A stretch of DNA of 64,000 bases from Aquicoccus porphyridii (GTDB taxonomy: Bacteria; Pseudomonadota; Alphaproteobacteria; Rhodobacterales; Rhodobacteraceae), in contig NZ_VINQ01000002.1 in NCBI RefSeq assembly GCF_008369105.1, positions 105,298-169,297 on the forward strand, written 5' to 3'. Both the position numbers and the translations under genes were made by a program. Under the pieces are notes generated by a model. That model was given only the letters and a program-made list of their open reading frames with translations, searched no databases and had not been told where the DNA came from. Numbering within the stretch: position 1 is the stretch's first letter; each line of letters opens with the position of its first letter. Below, in pieces: positions 19,819 to 31,531 of the stretch.

Positions 19819-20658
19819 ATGAAATTCGAAGGAACCCAGTCCTATGTCGCCACCGACGACCTCAAGGTCGCGGTCAATGCCGCGGTGACGCTCGAACGCC
19901 CGCTCCTGGTCAAGGGCGAACCCGGCACCGGCAAGACCGAGCTTGCCCGCCAGGTCGCGCAGGCACTGGGCCTGCGGATGATCGAATGGAACATCAAGTC
20001 GACCACCAAGGCGCAGCAGGGGCTTTACGAATACGATGCCGTCAGCCGCCTGCGCGACAGCCAGTTGGGCGACGAGCGCGTGCATGACGTGCGCAACTAC
20101 ATCAAGCGCGGCAAGCTCTGGGAGGCGTTCGATTCGGACGACAAGGTCGTCCTCCTGATCGACGAGATCGACAAGGCCGATATCGAGTTCCCGAACGATT
20201 TGTTGCAGGAACTCGACCGGATGGAATTTTTCGTCTACGAAACCGGCGAAACCATCCGCGCCCGGCAACGCCCGATCGTCATCATCACCTCGAACAACGA
20301 AAAGGAACTGCCCGACGCCTTCCTGCGCCGCTGTTTCTTCCACTACATCCGCTTTCCCGATCACGACACGATGCGCGCCATCGTCGAGGTGCATCACCCC
20401 GGCCTCAAGGAACAGCTCCTGACCACCGCGCTCACGCAATTCTACGAGCTGCGCGACACCCCCGGGCTCAAGAAGAAACCGTCGACCTCGGAAGTGCTCG
20501 ACTGGCTCAAGCTCCTCCTGGCCGAGGATCTCGATGCCGAGGATCTCAGGCGCGACGGCAAGAACGCCCTGCCCAAGCTGCATGGCGCACTCCTGAAGAA
20601 CGAACAGGACGTGCATCTTTTCGAACGGCTGGCCTTCATGGCCCGCTCGCAACGGTAA
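19819..20658 (+). CDS. MoxR-family AAA+ ATPase
   Basis: A 279-residue AAA+ ATPase of the MoxR group, chaperone-like factors that remodel or activate partner proteins, usually together with a von Willebrand A protein. Walker A is VKGEPGTGKTELARQ (residues about 31-45), Walker B VVLLIDEIDKAD near 113, sensor 1 VIITSNNEKELPDAFLRRC near 155. The subgroup is the one normally followed by a CoxE-like VWA gene. Here the next gene is convergent DUF1223, so the usual partner is not adjacent. A dispersed 3' repeat lies after the stop. Confidence 0.88.
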   Translation: MKFEGTQSYVATDDLKVAVNAAVTLERPLLVKGEPGTGKTELARQVAQALGLRMIEWNIKSTTKAQQGLYEYDAVSRLRDSQLGDERVHDVRNYIKRGKLWEAFDSDDKVVLLIDEIDKADIEFPNDLLQELDRMEFFVYETGETIRARQRPIVIITSNNEKELPDAFLRRCFFHYIRFPDHDTMRAIVEVHHPGLKEQLLTTALTQFYELRDTPGLKKKPSTSEVLDWLKLLLAEDLDAEDLRRDGKNALPKLHGALLKNEQDVHLFERLAFMARSQR

Positions 20659-20715
20659 GGGCGCCAGATAACCGGGCGCCTGCCCCGATCATTGCGCCCG
20701 CCCGCGCCGGCGCAA

Positions 20716-20738
20716 TGAGTATTTTTCCCAAGAAAGAG
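20716..20738 (+). repeat. Dispersed 23-base 3'-end repeat, copy B
   Basis: Identical over 23 bases to the minus strand of 9265-9287; a diverged third copy is at about 24569-24591. It lies about 60 bases after the moxR stop. Confidence 0.7.
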
Positions 20739-20798
20739 ACAGGAAGGCGGCTCAGGACCGGCAGCGGCCATCGGGCTCCGGGGCCTGGAATCAGCCTT

Positions 20799-21503
20799 TC
20801 AATCCACCCGCGCCGCCGCCGCGATCGGGCCGAACCCGTGCTTGCCGAACCGCTGCACGATCACCGCCGCCTCGAACCCCTGTTCGAGCGGCGCGCGCAT
20901 GTCCAGCCCGGCCTTGCCGTCCCATTGGCCCAACCGGTGCCAATTCCGCGCCACGTTGGCATAGACATAGCTGTGCCCGGCATTCTCGCCCTTCTTGATC
21001 ATCACCTCTTCGCGCGGTGAATATTCCACGAGCTGCACCAGCATCGGCGCAGGCACCCGCGCCGTGCCCCGAATGACGACCTCGCCGCCACTGCGGCTCA
21101 CGTGCAGCGTCACGTCCTGCGCCTGCACACCATGCTGCGCAATGAGGTCGGTCACGTCCATCGGGTGATTGCCCACCACGTGGTCCTGCCCCTGGATCAC
21201 CATCTGCGGCGTATAGACCGACCGCCGCCCCGCAACCCTGGCATAGGATTTCTGCCGTTTCGAGAATTTCGCCTGGCCGAACACGTCCTTCCAGCCGATG
21301 TAATCCCAGTAATCCACGTGCAGGCTCAGCGCCAGAACATCCTCGCGCTTGGCCAGCTCATGCAGGAACGCATCCGCGGGCGGGCAGCTCGAACACCCCT
21401 GGCTGGTGAACAGTTCGACCACGACCAGCCGCTTGTCCTCGGCCATCGCCGCCCCGGCCACTGCAACCCATATCAGTGTGATCCATCCCCAAAATCGCAT
21501 CAT
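20799..21503 (-). CDS. DUF1223 thioredoxin-like secreted protein
   Basis: A 234-residue protein with a clear signal peptide (MMRFWGWITLIWVAVAGAAMA, cleavage after AMA) and a thioredoxin-like core, KRLVVVELFTSQGCSSCPPADAFLHELA. The CSSC motif is the family hallmark and suggests a redox or disulfide role in the periplasm. HVDYWDYIGWKDVFGQAKFSKRQKSYA is the second conserved block. The function of DUF1223 is not established. It is divergent from aconitase. Confidence 0.85.
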   Translation of the reverse strand: MMRFWGWITLIWVAVAGAAMAEDKRLVVVELFTSQGCSSCPPADAFLHELAKREDVLALSLHVDYWDYIGWKDVFGQAKFSKRQKSYARVAGRRSVYTPQMVIQGQDHVVGNHPMDVTDLIAQHGVQAQDVTLHVSRSGGEVVIRGTARVPAPMLVQLVEYSPREEVMIKKGENAGHSYVYANVARNWHRLGQWDGKAGLDMRAPLEQGFEAAVIVQRFGKHGFGPIAAAARVD

Positions 21504-21636
21504 GTCCTCGTGATTCCCTCACCTTGTTCAGGTCTCCCGGTCATAGGCATAGCCCGGTGAAATGACCAATCAAGGTTTTGCGAGAGTATGGTGACCTTGC
21601 GCCCCCGATCCCGCGCCGCAGGCGCATGTGTCATGA

Positions 21637-21665
21637 TTGCAAATCTGTGTGCAATAGTATACAAT
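21637..21665 (+). promoter_or_regulatory. Predicted acnA promoter with overlapping inverted repeat
   Basis: TTGCAA (21637-21642) and TACAAT (21660-21665) are separated by 17 bases, in an AT-rich island about 90 bases before the acnA ATG. TTGCA-N8-TGCAA (21637-21654) overlaps the -35 box and could be a regulator site. Confidence 0.5.
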
Positions 21666-21755
21666 CTGCGCAATGCCCCCCTTGAAACCCTTTCGTTCAT
21701 GGGCCACAAGCAGCCCCGACCAAGGTTAAACCGTTTTCCCCAGGGAGAGACAGCA

Positions 21756-24506
<2,751 letters not shown>

Positions 24507-24527
24507 CAAGGGCCATTCGAAACACCT

Positions 24528-24570
24528 GCACCCCCCGGCCTCTGCGGCCGGGGGGTGCTTGTTTCCTTTT
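24528..24570 (+). terminator. Intrinsic terminator of acnA
   Basis: GCACCCCCCGGCC (24528-24540) and GGCCGGGGGGTGC (24546-24558) form a perfect 13-bp stem with loop TCTGC, followed by TTGTTTCCTTTT. It lies 22 bases after the acnA stop. Confidence 0.9.
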
Positions 24571-24591
24571 GAGTATTTCTGGCAAGATGAA
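24569..24591 (+). repeat. Diverged third copy of the 3'-end repeat
   Basis: TTGAGTATTTCTGGCAAGAT and the following bases resemble copies A and B with several changes. It lies within 90 bases after the acnA stop, immediately after the terminator. Confidence 0.5.
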
Positions 24592-24779
24592 GCCCCGGGC
24601 GGGCGCCGCATTAACCGGTGTCGCGCCGATTTTCGCTGCAACGCGGCGGTGCACGCCCTGCAGCCGGGCAGCAGCCGGGGATCACCCCCCGGTTTTTCGC
24701 CGAAAACCCGCGTTAACCCGGCGGGACGGCGCGTTAAGGGGTTGTTTGCAATCCGCGCGCTTTGCCTTATGAGATGCGC

Positions 24780-25571
24780 ATGAGCGACACCCCCAGATCC
24801 CATGGCCGCAAATCCATCTCGGCGAGCCTGAAACCGCGCGACCTGATGGCCGAAAACCGCCTGGCCCATGCCTGGGCGGCGCAGGTCATCACCTTGTTTC
24901 CCAACGCTTTTCCCGGTGTTCTGGGCGAAAGCCTCACCGGGCGCGCGCTGAAGGATGGGCTGTGGCAGCTCGAGGCAATCGACCTGCGCCCTTTCGGCGT
25001 GGGCAAGCATCGCAATGTCGATGACACCCCTGCCGGTGGCGGCGCCGGGATGGTGCTGCGCGCCGATGTGCTCTCGGCGGCCATCGAACATGCTCGAAAG
25101 CAGGCCCGCAACCCCTTGAAACTCATCTATCTTTCGCCGCGCGGCCGGCCCTTCGACCAGGCCATGGCGCGCAGCTTTGCCACCCTGCCGGGCCTGACCC
25201 TTCTGTGCGGCCGCTTCGAAGGCGTCGATCAGCGCGTGCTCGATCATTACGCCATCGAAGAGGTCAGCCTCGGGGATTACGTGCTCACCGGCGGCGAACT
25301 GGCCGCACAGGCCGTGATCGACGCCACCGTGCGCCTCCTGCCCGGTGTTCTGGGCAATGCGGCCAGCACCGAAGAAGAAAGCTTTTCCAACGGGTTACTG
25401 GAACATCCTCAATTCACCCGCCCGGCCGAATGGCAGGGCCGCGCCATTCCCGACGTGCTGATGTCGGGCAACCATGGCGAGATCGCGAAATGGCGCCGCG
25501 CGCAATCCGAAGCGCTGACGCAGCTGCGCCGCCCCGATCTCTGGGCCGCGCGGGACAAGGACAAGGGCTGA
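24780..25571 (+). CDS. trmD: tRNA (guanosine(37)-N1)-methyltransferase
   Basis: A 263-residue SPOUT methyltransferase that makes m1G37 in tRNAs and prevents frameshifting. Motifs include [78 protein letters not shown] and [22 protein letters not shown], which contains the SAM-binding trefoil knot. Start choice is uncertain: ATG at 24774 and 24780 are both possible. rplS and rpmE follow; rimM and rpsP, which often precede trmD, are not in the window. The short N-terminal extension ([16 protein letters not shown]) seems to be a lineage feature. Confidence 0.94.
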   Translation: MSDTPRSHGRKSISASLKPRDLMAENRLAHAWAAQVITLFPNAFPGVLGESLTGRALKDGLWQLEAIDLRPFGVGKHRNVDDTPAGGGAGMVLRADVLSAAIEHARKQARNPLKLIYLSPRGRPFDQAMARSFATLPGLTLLCGRFEGVDQRVLDHYAIEEVSLGDYVLTGGELAAQAVIDATVRLLPGVLGNAASTEEESFSNGLLEHPQFTRPAEWQGRAIPDVLMSGNHGEIAKWRRAQSEALTQLRRPDLWAARDKDKG

Positions 25572-25842
25572 GCCCGCAGCTTTAACCCTTGCGAAAAAGG
25601 CCCGCGCGCACTATACGGGCGCTCATCCGGGAATCGGCCCTGCCCTTTTCCCGGGTTTTCGTTTTCGCCCCCCATGGCGCCCGGGTGCTTCTCCGGCCCT
25701 GCCCGCGGCGAAGACGAGCCAGACAAGAAATGTTGACCTGACCTGCGGCGGGCGCATCCCGCGAACCCGATCGAAGACCGCAGCTCTGAGGCGCACACCA
25801 CCTTTGCGGAAAAAACCGCAAGCATCTGAAGGAGTTAGGTCA

Positions 25843-26220
25843 ATGGACCTGATCGCACAAATCGAGGCCGAGCAAATCGCCTCGCTCGGGAAACAGATTC
25901 CCGATTTCAAGGCTGGCGACACGATTCGCGTCGGCTACAAGGTGACCGAAGGCACCCGCACCCGGGTGCAGAACTACGAAGGCGTCTGCATCAGCCGCAA
26001 GAATGGCGGCGGGATTGCCGGATCGTTCACCGTCCGCAAGATTTCCTTTGGCGAAGGCGTGGAACGGGTGTTCCCGCTCTATTCGACCAATATCGACACG
26101 ATCGAAGTGATCCGCCGCGGTCGCGTCCGCCGCGCCAAGCTCTACTACCTGCGCGCCCGTCGCGGCAAATCGGCCCGGATCGCCGAAGACAGCACCTACA
26201 AGCCCAAGACCAAAGCGTAA
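25843..26220 (+). CDS. rplS: 50S ribosomal protein L19
   Basis: A 125-residue L19, located at the 30S-50S interface. It shows [30 protein letters not shown], then [19 protein letters not shown] and the basic [47 protein letters not shown] sits eight bases upstream of the ATG. A 271-base leader separates it from trmD, so it may have its own promoter or leader control. rpmE follows 11 bases later. Confidence 0.97.
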   Translation: MDLIAQIEAEQIASLGKQIPDFKAGDTIRVGYKVTEGTRTRVQNYEGVCISRKNGGGIAGSFTVRKISFGEGVERVFPLYSTNIDTIEVIRRGRVRRAKLYYLRARRGKSARIAEDSTYKPKTKA

Positions 26221-26231
26221 GGGGAAGCGGC

Positions 26232-26453
26232 ATGAAAAAAGATATCCACCCCGATTACCACTTCATCGACGTCAAGATGACCGATGGCACCGTGGTCAAG
26301 ATGCGCTCGACCTGGGGCGCCGAGGGCGACGTGCTCTCGCTCGACGTGGACCCGTCGGTTCACCCGGCCTGGACCGGTGGCGGCACCCGCCTGATGGACG
26401 CGGGCGGCCGCGTGTCGAAGTTCAAGAAGAAATACGAAGGTCTTGGTTTCTAA
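26232..26453 (+). CDS. rpmE: 50S ribosomal protein L31
   Basis: A 73-residue L31. It starts [20 protein letters not shown] and ends with [13 protein letters not shown]. The zinc CxxC pairs of C+ L31 proteins are missing, as usual for alphaproteobacteria. It lies 11 bases after rplS and is followed by a strong terminator. Confidence 0.95.
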   Translation: MKKDIHPDYHFIDVKMTDGTVVKMRSTWGAEGDVLSLDVDPSVHPAWTGGGTRLMDAGGRVSKFKKKYEGLGF

Positions 26454-26476
26454 GACTTTTTTCCGAAACGAAGATC

Positions 26477-26510
26477 AACCGCCGCCGGCCTCCCGGCGGC
26501 GGTTTTCTTT
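26477..26510 (+). terminator. Intrinsic terminator of rplS-rpmE
   Basis: AACCGCCGCCGG (26477-26488) and CCGGCGGCGGTT (26493-26504) form a perfect 12-bp stem with loop CCTC, followed by TTCTTTTG. Confidence 0.93.
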
Positions 26511-26521
26511 TGCGCCCCCCT

Positions 26522-26551
26522 TTGACAAGCCGCCCGGCTTGATCCCCTATG
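26522..26551 (+). promoter_or_regulatory. Predicted promoter of the AhpD-like gene
   Basis: TTGACA (26522-26527) is a perfect -35 box; CCTATG follows after 18 bases (26546-26551). It lies 35 bases upstream of the start codon at 26586. The -10 assignment is the weaker half. Confidence 0.5.
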
Positions 26552-26585
26552 GCGGTCATATCCTCGCCATCAAAGGGAGTTGACC

Positions 26586-26984
26586 ATGTCCACCGTTTCG
26601 CTGCTTTCCGACGACGATCTTGCCCCCGAGGCCCGCGCCGTGTTCGACGATATCCGCGCCACGCGGCAGGTCGAGCATGTCAACAATTTCTGGCGCGCGC
26701 TCGCCCATGATCCCGCACAACTGGCCGCGATCTGGAACCGGCTCAAGGGCGTGATGGGCCCCGGCGCGCTCGATCCCCTGACCAAGGAAATGATCTATAT
26801 CGCTGTATCGGCGGCCAATTCCTGTGCCTATTGCGCCCATTCCCACACCGCCAGCGCCCGCGCCAAGGGCATGTCGGACGAGATGTATGCCGAGCTTCTG
26901 GCCGTGATCGGCATGGCCAGCCAGACCAACGCGCTCGCCAACGCGATGCAGGTTCCTGTGGATGAGGCGTTCAAGGCAACCTGA
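26586..26984 (+). CDS. Carboxymuconolactone decarboxylase/AhpD-like protein
   Basis: A 132-residue all-helical protein of the CMD/AhpD superfamily. The motif IAVSAANSCAYCAHSHTASARAKG carries the CxxC-x3-H of alkylhydroperoxidase-type members, in which the cysteines reduce peroxides or a partner peroxiredoxin. The ATG at 26586 is preceded by AAAGGGAG. It stands alone after the ribosomal operon terminator with a good -35 box, so it is probably monocistronic. A peroxide-protection role is inferred from the CxxC-H motif. Confidence 0.82.
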   Translation: MSTVSLLSDDDLAPEARAVFDDIRATRQVEHVNNFWRALAHDPAQLAAIWNRLKGVMGPGALDPLTKEMIYIAVSAANSCAYCAHSHTASARAKGMSDEMYAELLAVIGMASQTNALANAMQVPVDEAFKAT

Positions 26985-27092
26985 CGCCTTGCGCAAAACG
27001 CATGGCGGGACTTCGCAAACAGCACTAACACGCTTTCGCAAAATTGCCTATTTGGTGTGCAGACATGTAATTGCGCCAGATGGAGCCCCGCC

Positions 27093-27245
27093 ATGACCTT
27101 CCTTTTCAACTTTGCCAAACGCGCCCGCCGCGCGCATTACTCCGACCTCGCCCTTGGCAACATGACCGACGCACAACTGCGCCGCGCCGGGCTGAGCAAG
27201 GCGGAAATCCTGCACCGCACCTTCTCGGGCTTTTACTACGCCTGA
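27093..27245 (+). CDS. Small DUF1127-like protein (50 aa)
   Basis: A 50-residue basic protein, MTFLFNFAKRARRAHYSDLALGN and onward, with the DLALGNMTDAQLRRAGLSKAEI segment that resembles short DUF1127 (YjiS-like) proteins of alphaproteobacteria. GGAG is placed correctly upstream of the ATG. Some DUF1127 proteins influence RNA turnover and phosphate or carbon metabolism, but nothing here shows the role of this one. It lies between an AhpD-like gene and aroQ on the same strand. Confidence 0.65.
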   Translation: MTFLFNFAKRARRAHYSDLALGNMTDAQLRRAGLSKAEILHRTFSGFYYA

Positions 27246-27373
27246 CCCAAGGACACGCTGCGCACCATGCGGCGCAGGGCGGCCACATCGGGGAAAAGAC
27301 CGTGCGCAGGCGGCTTGCCACGCGGGGCGACAAGGGCCCATAAGGGGCCACGCCAGCCAAGGACAAGCGCCCC

Positions 27374-27829
27374 ATGACACGCCCCGAGAATACCCGCATC
27401 CACATCCTGAACGGCCCCAATCTCAACCTGTTGGGCAAGCGTGAACCCGAAATCTACGGCGCGCGCACGCTGGCCGATATCGAGGCTGACAGCATCGCGC
27501 TTGGCCGCGATCTGGGGCTGGACGTGGCGCTCTTTCAGTCGAACCACGAGGGCGGGATCGTCGATCAGATCCACGATGCGCGCGAGGTCGCGGCGGGCAT
27601 CATCATCAACCCCGCCGCCTATACGCATACATCCATCGCCATCCTTGATGCGCTCAACATGTTCGACGGCCCGGTGATCGAGGTCCATATAAGCCAGGTT
27701 CACAAGCGCGAAACCTTCCGCCATCACTCCTATGTCAGCCTGCGGGCCGATGCGGTCATCGCGGGCTGCGGCACGCATGGCTACACGCTCGCGCTGCATC
27801 ATATGGCGCAGTTGCTCAACGACGCGTAA
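27374..27829 (+). CDS. aroQ: 3-dehydroquinate dehydratase, type II
   Basis: A 151-residue type II dehydroquinase, third step of the shikimate pathway. The motif [21 protein letters not shown] holds the active-site tyrosine in the mobile lid, [16 protein letters not shown] and [16 protein letters not shown] follow, and the catalytic histidine is in [21 protein letters not shown]. Length is normal. DUF1045 follows four bases after the stop and is likely co-transcribed. Confidence 0.95.
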   Translation: MTRPENTRIHILNGPNLNLLGKREPEIYGARTLADIEADSIALGRDLGLDVALFQSNHEGGIVDQIHDAREVAAGIIINPAAYTHTSIAILDALNMFDGPVIEVHISQVHKRETFRHHSYVSLRADAVIAGCGTHGYTLALHHMAQLLNDA

Positions 27830-27833
27830 CCCG

Positions 27834-28523
27834 ATGCCGGTCTTTCGCCGTTACGCCGTCTATTTCACGCCCGAACCCGGCCCGCTCGCCGATTTCGGCG
27901 CATCCTGGTTGGGCTGGGATGCCGTGACCGGAACACCCCGCGCGCATCCCGACCTGACCGGCCTCCCCCTGCCCGTGTCCGAGCTCACCGCGCAGCCCCG
28001 CAAATATGGGCTGCATGCCACGCTCAAACCGCCCTTCCGCCTCGCCGGGCCGAACGATCCCGACACGCTCAAGGCCGATCTGGCACAACTCGCCAGCACC
28101 CTTGCCCCGGCCAGCGCCGACGGGCTCGAGGTCTCACGCATCGGCCGTTTCCTCGCCCTCACCCCGCGCGGCGACCCGGCCGGGATTGCCCATATCGCGG
28201 GCGAAACCGTGCGGCGCCTCGACCACCACCGCGCACCGCCGACAACCGAAGAGCTGGCCCGCCGCCAAAAGGCACGCCTTTCCGCGCAGCAGCGCGAATA
28301 CCTCGAAACATGGGGCTACCCTTATGTTTTCGACGCCTTCCGCTTTCACATCACCCTGACCGGCCCGCTGCCCGACGACATGCTGGACCCCGTCAAAGGT
28401 ATTCTGGAAACCGCGTTCGCCCCGCACCTGCCCGCCCCGTTCCACCTGCGCGAGATTTGTCTTTTCGGCGAAGACGAAACGGGCCGCTTTCATCTCGTCT
28501 CGCGTCACGATCTGACCGGATAA
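27834..28523 (+). CDS. DUF1045 protein, 2H-phosphoesterase-like
   Basis: A 229-residue DUF1045 protein, a family often labelled putative phosphonate-metabolism protein. Two His-x-Thr motifs typical of 2H phosphoesterases are visible: KYGLHATLKPPF near residue 60 and FRFHITLTGPL near 170. Such enzymes cleave cyclic phosphate or 2',5' bonds. No phosphonate genes are nearby; the gene simply follows aroQ. The real substrate is unknown. Confidence 0.8.
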   Translation: MPVFRRYAVYFTPEPGPLADFGASWLGWDAVTGTPRAHPDLTGLPLPVSELTAQPRKYGLHATLKPPFRLAGPNDPDTLKADLAQLASTLAPASADGLEVSRIGRFLALTPRGDPAGIAHIAGETVRRLDHHRAPPTTEELARRQKARLSAQQREYLETWGYPYVFDAFRFHITLTGPLPDDMLDPVKGILETAFAPHLPAPFHLREICLFGEDETGRFHLVSRHDLTG

Positions 28524-28526
28524 GCC

Positions 28527-29249
28527 TTAGAAAAGGCGCAGGAAAAGCGACCTGGGCAAGAACCGCCCCGCCCGGAACAACCACGAGAAAAGCCACGGGA
28601 ACGAGGTCGCGAACCGCCCGGTTTTCATCGCGTGCACCACGCGGCGCGCGGCCTCCTCCGGCTCCATGATGAACGGCATGGCAAAGTCGTTCTTGTCGGT
28701 CAACCGGGTGCGGATGAAGCCCGGGTTGATCTGCTGCACCCGCACGCCACTGCCGCGCAGGTCGGCCTGCATGTTCTCGGCCAGATGCATCAGCGCGGCC
28801 TTGCTCGCCCCGTATCCGATCGCACCGGGCAGGCCCGTGAACCCGCCGAGCGACCCGATCAGAACCATGTGCCCGTGCCCGCGCGCCGCCATCGCGGGCG
28901 CCACATGCCCCAGCACCCGCACCGCGCCCATGAAATTCACCTCGCACATCGCCTCGACCGCCTCGGGCTCCCACTCCGCCACGCCAAGCGGTTCGTAGAA
29001 CCCCGCGCAATAGATCACCCCGTCCACCTCGCCCGCCGCGTCCACCGCATCGCGCACCAAGGCCGGATCGGTCACATCCATCGGCAGAACCCGCACCGGT
29101 CCGCCGATCTCACCGGCCAGGCTCTCAAGCCGCTCGGCCGACCGCGCCGACAGGATCAGCCGCGCCCCGGCGTCATCCATCTCATGCGCCAGCGCCCGTC
29201 CCAGCCCCTCGCTGGCGCCGATGATCCAGTACGTGCGCCCGGCAATCAT
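28527..29249 (-). CDS. Short-chain dehydrogenase/reductase
   Basis: A 240-residue classical SDR. The nucleotide-binding motif is YWIIGASEGLGRALAHEM near residues 7-24, the NAG-like motif VIYCAGFYEP, and the catalytic residues LIGSLGGFTGLPGAIGYGASKAALM with Y-x3-K. The C-terminus has a hydrophobic stretch FPWLFSWLFRAGRFL, suggesting membrane association and a lipid substrate. It is last in the operon that starts at 34707; it starts two bases after the DUF3833 stop. In Rhodobacter a similar SDR belongs to the sigma-E regulon (family knowledge, from memory). Confidence 0.85.
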   Translation of the reverse strand: MIAGRTYWIIGASEGLGRALAHEMDDAGARLILSARSAERLESLAGEIGGPVRVLPMDVTDPALVRDAVDAAGEVDGVIYCAGFYEPLGVAEWEPEAVEAMCEVNFMGAVRVLGHVAPAMAARGHGHMVLIGSLGGFTGLPGAIGYGASKAALMHLAENMQADLRGSGVRVQQINPGFIRTRLTDKNDFAMPFIMEPEEAARRVVHAMKTGRFATSFPWLFSWLFRAGRFLPRSLFLRLF

Positions 29250-29250
29250 C

Positions 29251-29799
29251 TCAGCCCCCCGCGGGTCGCATCGTGGCCACCAGTTCGGCCACCTTGACCC
29301 CGAACTTGCGCATCTGCGCGCGGTTGAGGATCGTGCCGTTCTCCATCAGGTAAAGCCAGTCGGTGACGTCAAGCACATGCCCGCCCCCCTCCTCGGGAAG
29401 GCGGATGCGGTATCGCATGGAGAGCGTCGCACCGCTCACCTCGCCGGTGGCTTGCCCGATGATATCATTGGCCTCGGCGGTGAACGTCCCGTTTTCCCCC
29501 AGCGTCAACCGCCATTCGCGGCTTTGCCGCCCTCCTCCGGCATAGCGGAATTCCTCGGCCAAGGTGCCCGTTCCACCCTCCCACGTGCCCGTCATCTCGG
29601 CCACGAACCGCGACACGACCCGCCCGCGCGGACCATAGATCATCCCTTCCGAGATCAACTTGCCGGACAGGTGCTCACGAATGTCGAACGCGGGGCCGGT
29701 GGCCCGGTAATGGTCGGGGCGTTGCGACTTGAACCCGAAACCGGGCCGCCACAAGGCAACGCATAACAACACGATCACGAGGATCAGGGTCAGTTTCAT
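29251..29799 (-). CDS. DUF3833 lipoprotein-like protein
   Basis: A 182-residue protein of the DUF3833 family with an N-terminal membrane anchor (LTLILVIVLLCVALW) and a beta-rich domain that resembles lipocalin-type barrels (FDIREHLSGKLISEGMIYGPRGRVVSRF, LAEEFRYAGGG, LSMRYRIRLPEEGG). It overlaps the MFS gene by four bases and is followed by the SDR. The function is unknown; operon context suggests an envelope or lipid role. Confidence 0.8.
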   Translation of the reverse strand: MKLTLILVIVLLCVALWRPGFGFKSQRPDHYRATGPAFDIREHLSGKLISEGMIYGPRGRVVSRFVAEMTGTWEGGTGTLAEEFRYAGGGRQSREWRLTLGENGTFTAEANDIIGQATGEVSGATLSMRYRIRLPEEGGGHVLDVTDWLYLMENGTILNRAQMRKFGVKVAELVATMRPAGG

Positions 29800-31013
29800 C
29801 TCATTTCCACTTCCTGCGACAGCCGCGCAACCATCCAGATCGCAACGAGCTTGATAAGACAGGGGATCACCGCGTAAGCGAGCGTGAGCGTCAGAAGGCC
29901 CCGCGCATCATTCGCACCACCGGGGCGAAACCCGCTCCAGTCGAGCAGCGGCAAAAGCGCCACCGCCGCCACCGCAAGCGCCAGCTTCCCGGCCAATGAC
30001 CACAGGCCGAACGCCTGCCCCGCGACCTGTCCCGCCCGCCCCATCAGCGCCGCGAACAAGGCCGGAAGGATCACCATATCCGCCCCGAGCGCCGCGCCCG
30101 ATCCGACACAGATCAGCGCAAACCCCATCGCCGCCCCCTCGGGCAAGAGCGCCGCCCCCCCGAACGACAGGATCGCCAGCGACATCGAAAAGAGAAGCAC
30201 CCGCCGCGTGCCCACCCGCCGTGCCGCCACGGTCCAGAGCGGCACGGAAAGCCCGGAGGCCACGAAAAACAGGATCAGGAACGGCCCGGCCAGACCGCCC
30301 AGCATCAGCCGATCCTCGACGAAGAACAGGAACAGGGTCGAGGTCATCGCCACCGGCAGGCTGTTGACAAAGGCCAGCAGCAATAACCGCCCGCCCCCCG
30401 CCGACCACAGCGCCCCGTAATCCAGCCGGCCCTGCGTCGTGCCCCCCGGTCGCCACAACCCGCGCGTCACCCCCCAGACCAGCACCGCCGCCACGGCCAA
30501 CCCGAGACCGAAAAACGCATATCCGCCCCGCCCGTCGAACGGCGCCAGAAGCACCGGCGCAATCGCGGCCAGCACGATCCCGGCAAGCGTGCCCGCTTCG
30601 CGCCAACCCGCCAGCCCGATCAGCCCCTCGCGCGATCCCGCGAGCGCAAGGCTTTGACCATAGAACAGGATCGAGCCAAGGCTGAACCCGGTGAACACGA
30701 CGACCAGCGACAGCACCAGCCAGGGAACCGGCGCGACCGGCGGCGACAAGGTGAACAGCATCACGAACCCAAGCGCCATGGTCGCGAGGGCCAGCGCGGC
30801 AAACCCGGCCCGCGAACGCGGAAAACGGTCGATCAGGCGGCCCAGAAACGGGTCTTGCACGAAATCCACCACCCGCAGCCCGATCAGGATGCCCCCCACC
30901 GTCGACAGGTCGAGCCCCATCTGCGCCGTCGCATAGCGCGGCAGATGGATATAAAGCGGCAACCCCGCCGCCGCGAGCAGCATCGCGAAAAGGCTCACCT
31001 GCCAATAGCCCAT
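29796..31013 (-). CDS. MFS transporter, GPH (glycoside-pentoside-hexuronide) type
   Basis: A 405-residue transporter with about twelve membrane segments. The GPH-like region VVDFVQDPFLGRLIDRFPRSRAGF sits between helices 2 and 3. The family moves sugars or other small molecules with cations, though some members move lipids. ATG at 31013 overlaps the upstream stop as TGATG, so I prefer it to the GTG three bases earlier. Within this operon a role in lipid or envelope material transport is plausible but unproven. Confidence 0.82.
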   Translation of the reverse strand: MGYWQVSLFAMLLAAAGLPLYIHLPRYATAQMGLDLSTVGGILIGLRVVDFVQDPFLGRLIDRFPRSRAGFAALALATMALGFVMLFTLSPPVAPVPWLVLSLVVVFTGFSLGSILFYGQSLALAGSREGLIGLAGWREAGTLAGIVLAAIAPVLLAPFDGRGGYAFFGLGLAVAAVLVWGVTRGLWRPGGTTQGRLDYGALWSAGGGRLLLLAFVNSLPVAMTSTLFLFFVEDRLMLGGLAGPFLILFFVASGLSVPLWTVAARRVGTRRVLLFSMSLAILSFGGAALLPEGAAMGFALICVGSGAALGADMVILPALFAALMGRAGQVAGQAFGLWSLAGKLALAVAAVALLPLLDWSGFRPGGANDARGLLTLTLAYAVIPCLIKLVAIWMVARLSQEVEMR

Positions 31014-31531
31014 CACTGTCCCCTGAGACGGCGTGACAACCCGACAGATCGCGCATTGTCCGAAAGCCAGATGCCCAGGAACCGCTTGCGCAGGTTCCCA
31101 TGACGCACCTCGCAGAGACGCGCACCGTTGAACCAGAAATCCACCCTGTCATCGGCCCGCGCCACCGCCAGAACCCGATCCCCCGGATCGACATCGCGAA
31201 AGCAACGCCCGAGTTTCCCAAGCAGAACCGGGTGATCCCGCCGCCGCCCCTCGATCCGCTCCAGCTCGCTTTGCGTGGCCGCAACAAGGCGTTCGCGGCT
31301 GATCTCGCGCCGATAGGCCAGTTCAAGTGCCATCGGCACCTGCCATGAAAACCGCGCCCCGCGCTCGGTATAAAGCGCCGCGTCGTAAAGCGGCAGACCG
31401 AACCAGCGCACCGTCACGCGCCCGAGGTTTCGCGCCTCGGCAATCCCGGCGGCAACAATATCGGCCCGCGCCTGCGCCGATCCCGGCACCAGCAAAAGCA
31501 GGGCGACGAGAAGGGCGGCCAGCTCACGCAT
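31013..31531 (-). CDS. Chalcone-isomerase-like periplasmic protein
   Basis: A 172-residue protein with a signal peptide (MRELAALLVALLLLVPGSAQA). The remainder resembles bacterial chalcone-isomerase-like domains, with RVTVRWFGLPLYDAALYTERGARF and a closing FWFNGARLCEVRHGNLRKRFLGIWL. Such bacterial proteins bind fatty-acid-like ligands rather than chalcone. It overlaps the upstream methyltransferase stop by eight bases and is in the sigma-E-type lipid operon. Confidence 0.78.
   Translation of the reverse strand: MRELAALLVALLLLVPGSAQARADIVAAGIAEARNLGRVTVRWFGLPLYDAALYTERGARFSWQVPMALELAYRREISRERLVAATQSELERIEGRRRDHPVLLGKLGRCFRDVDPGDRVLAVARADDRVDFWFNGARLCEVRHGNLRKRFLGIWLSDNARSVGLSRRLRGQ

Noticed and set aside
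25572-25842. A leader riboswitch or L19 autoregulatory structure before rplS
   Set aside because: I could not fold a convincing conserved structure by eye; hairpins seen are ordinary for GC-rich DNA.
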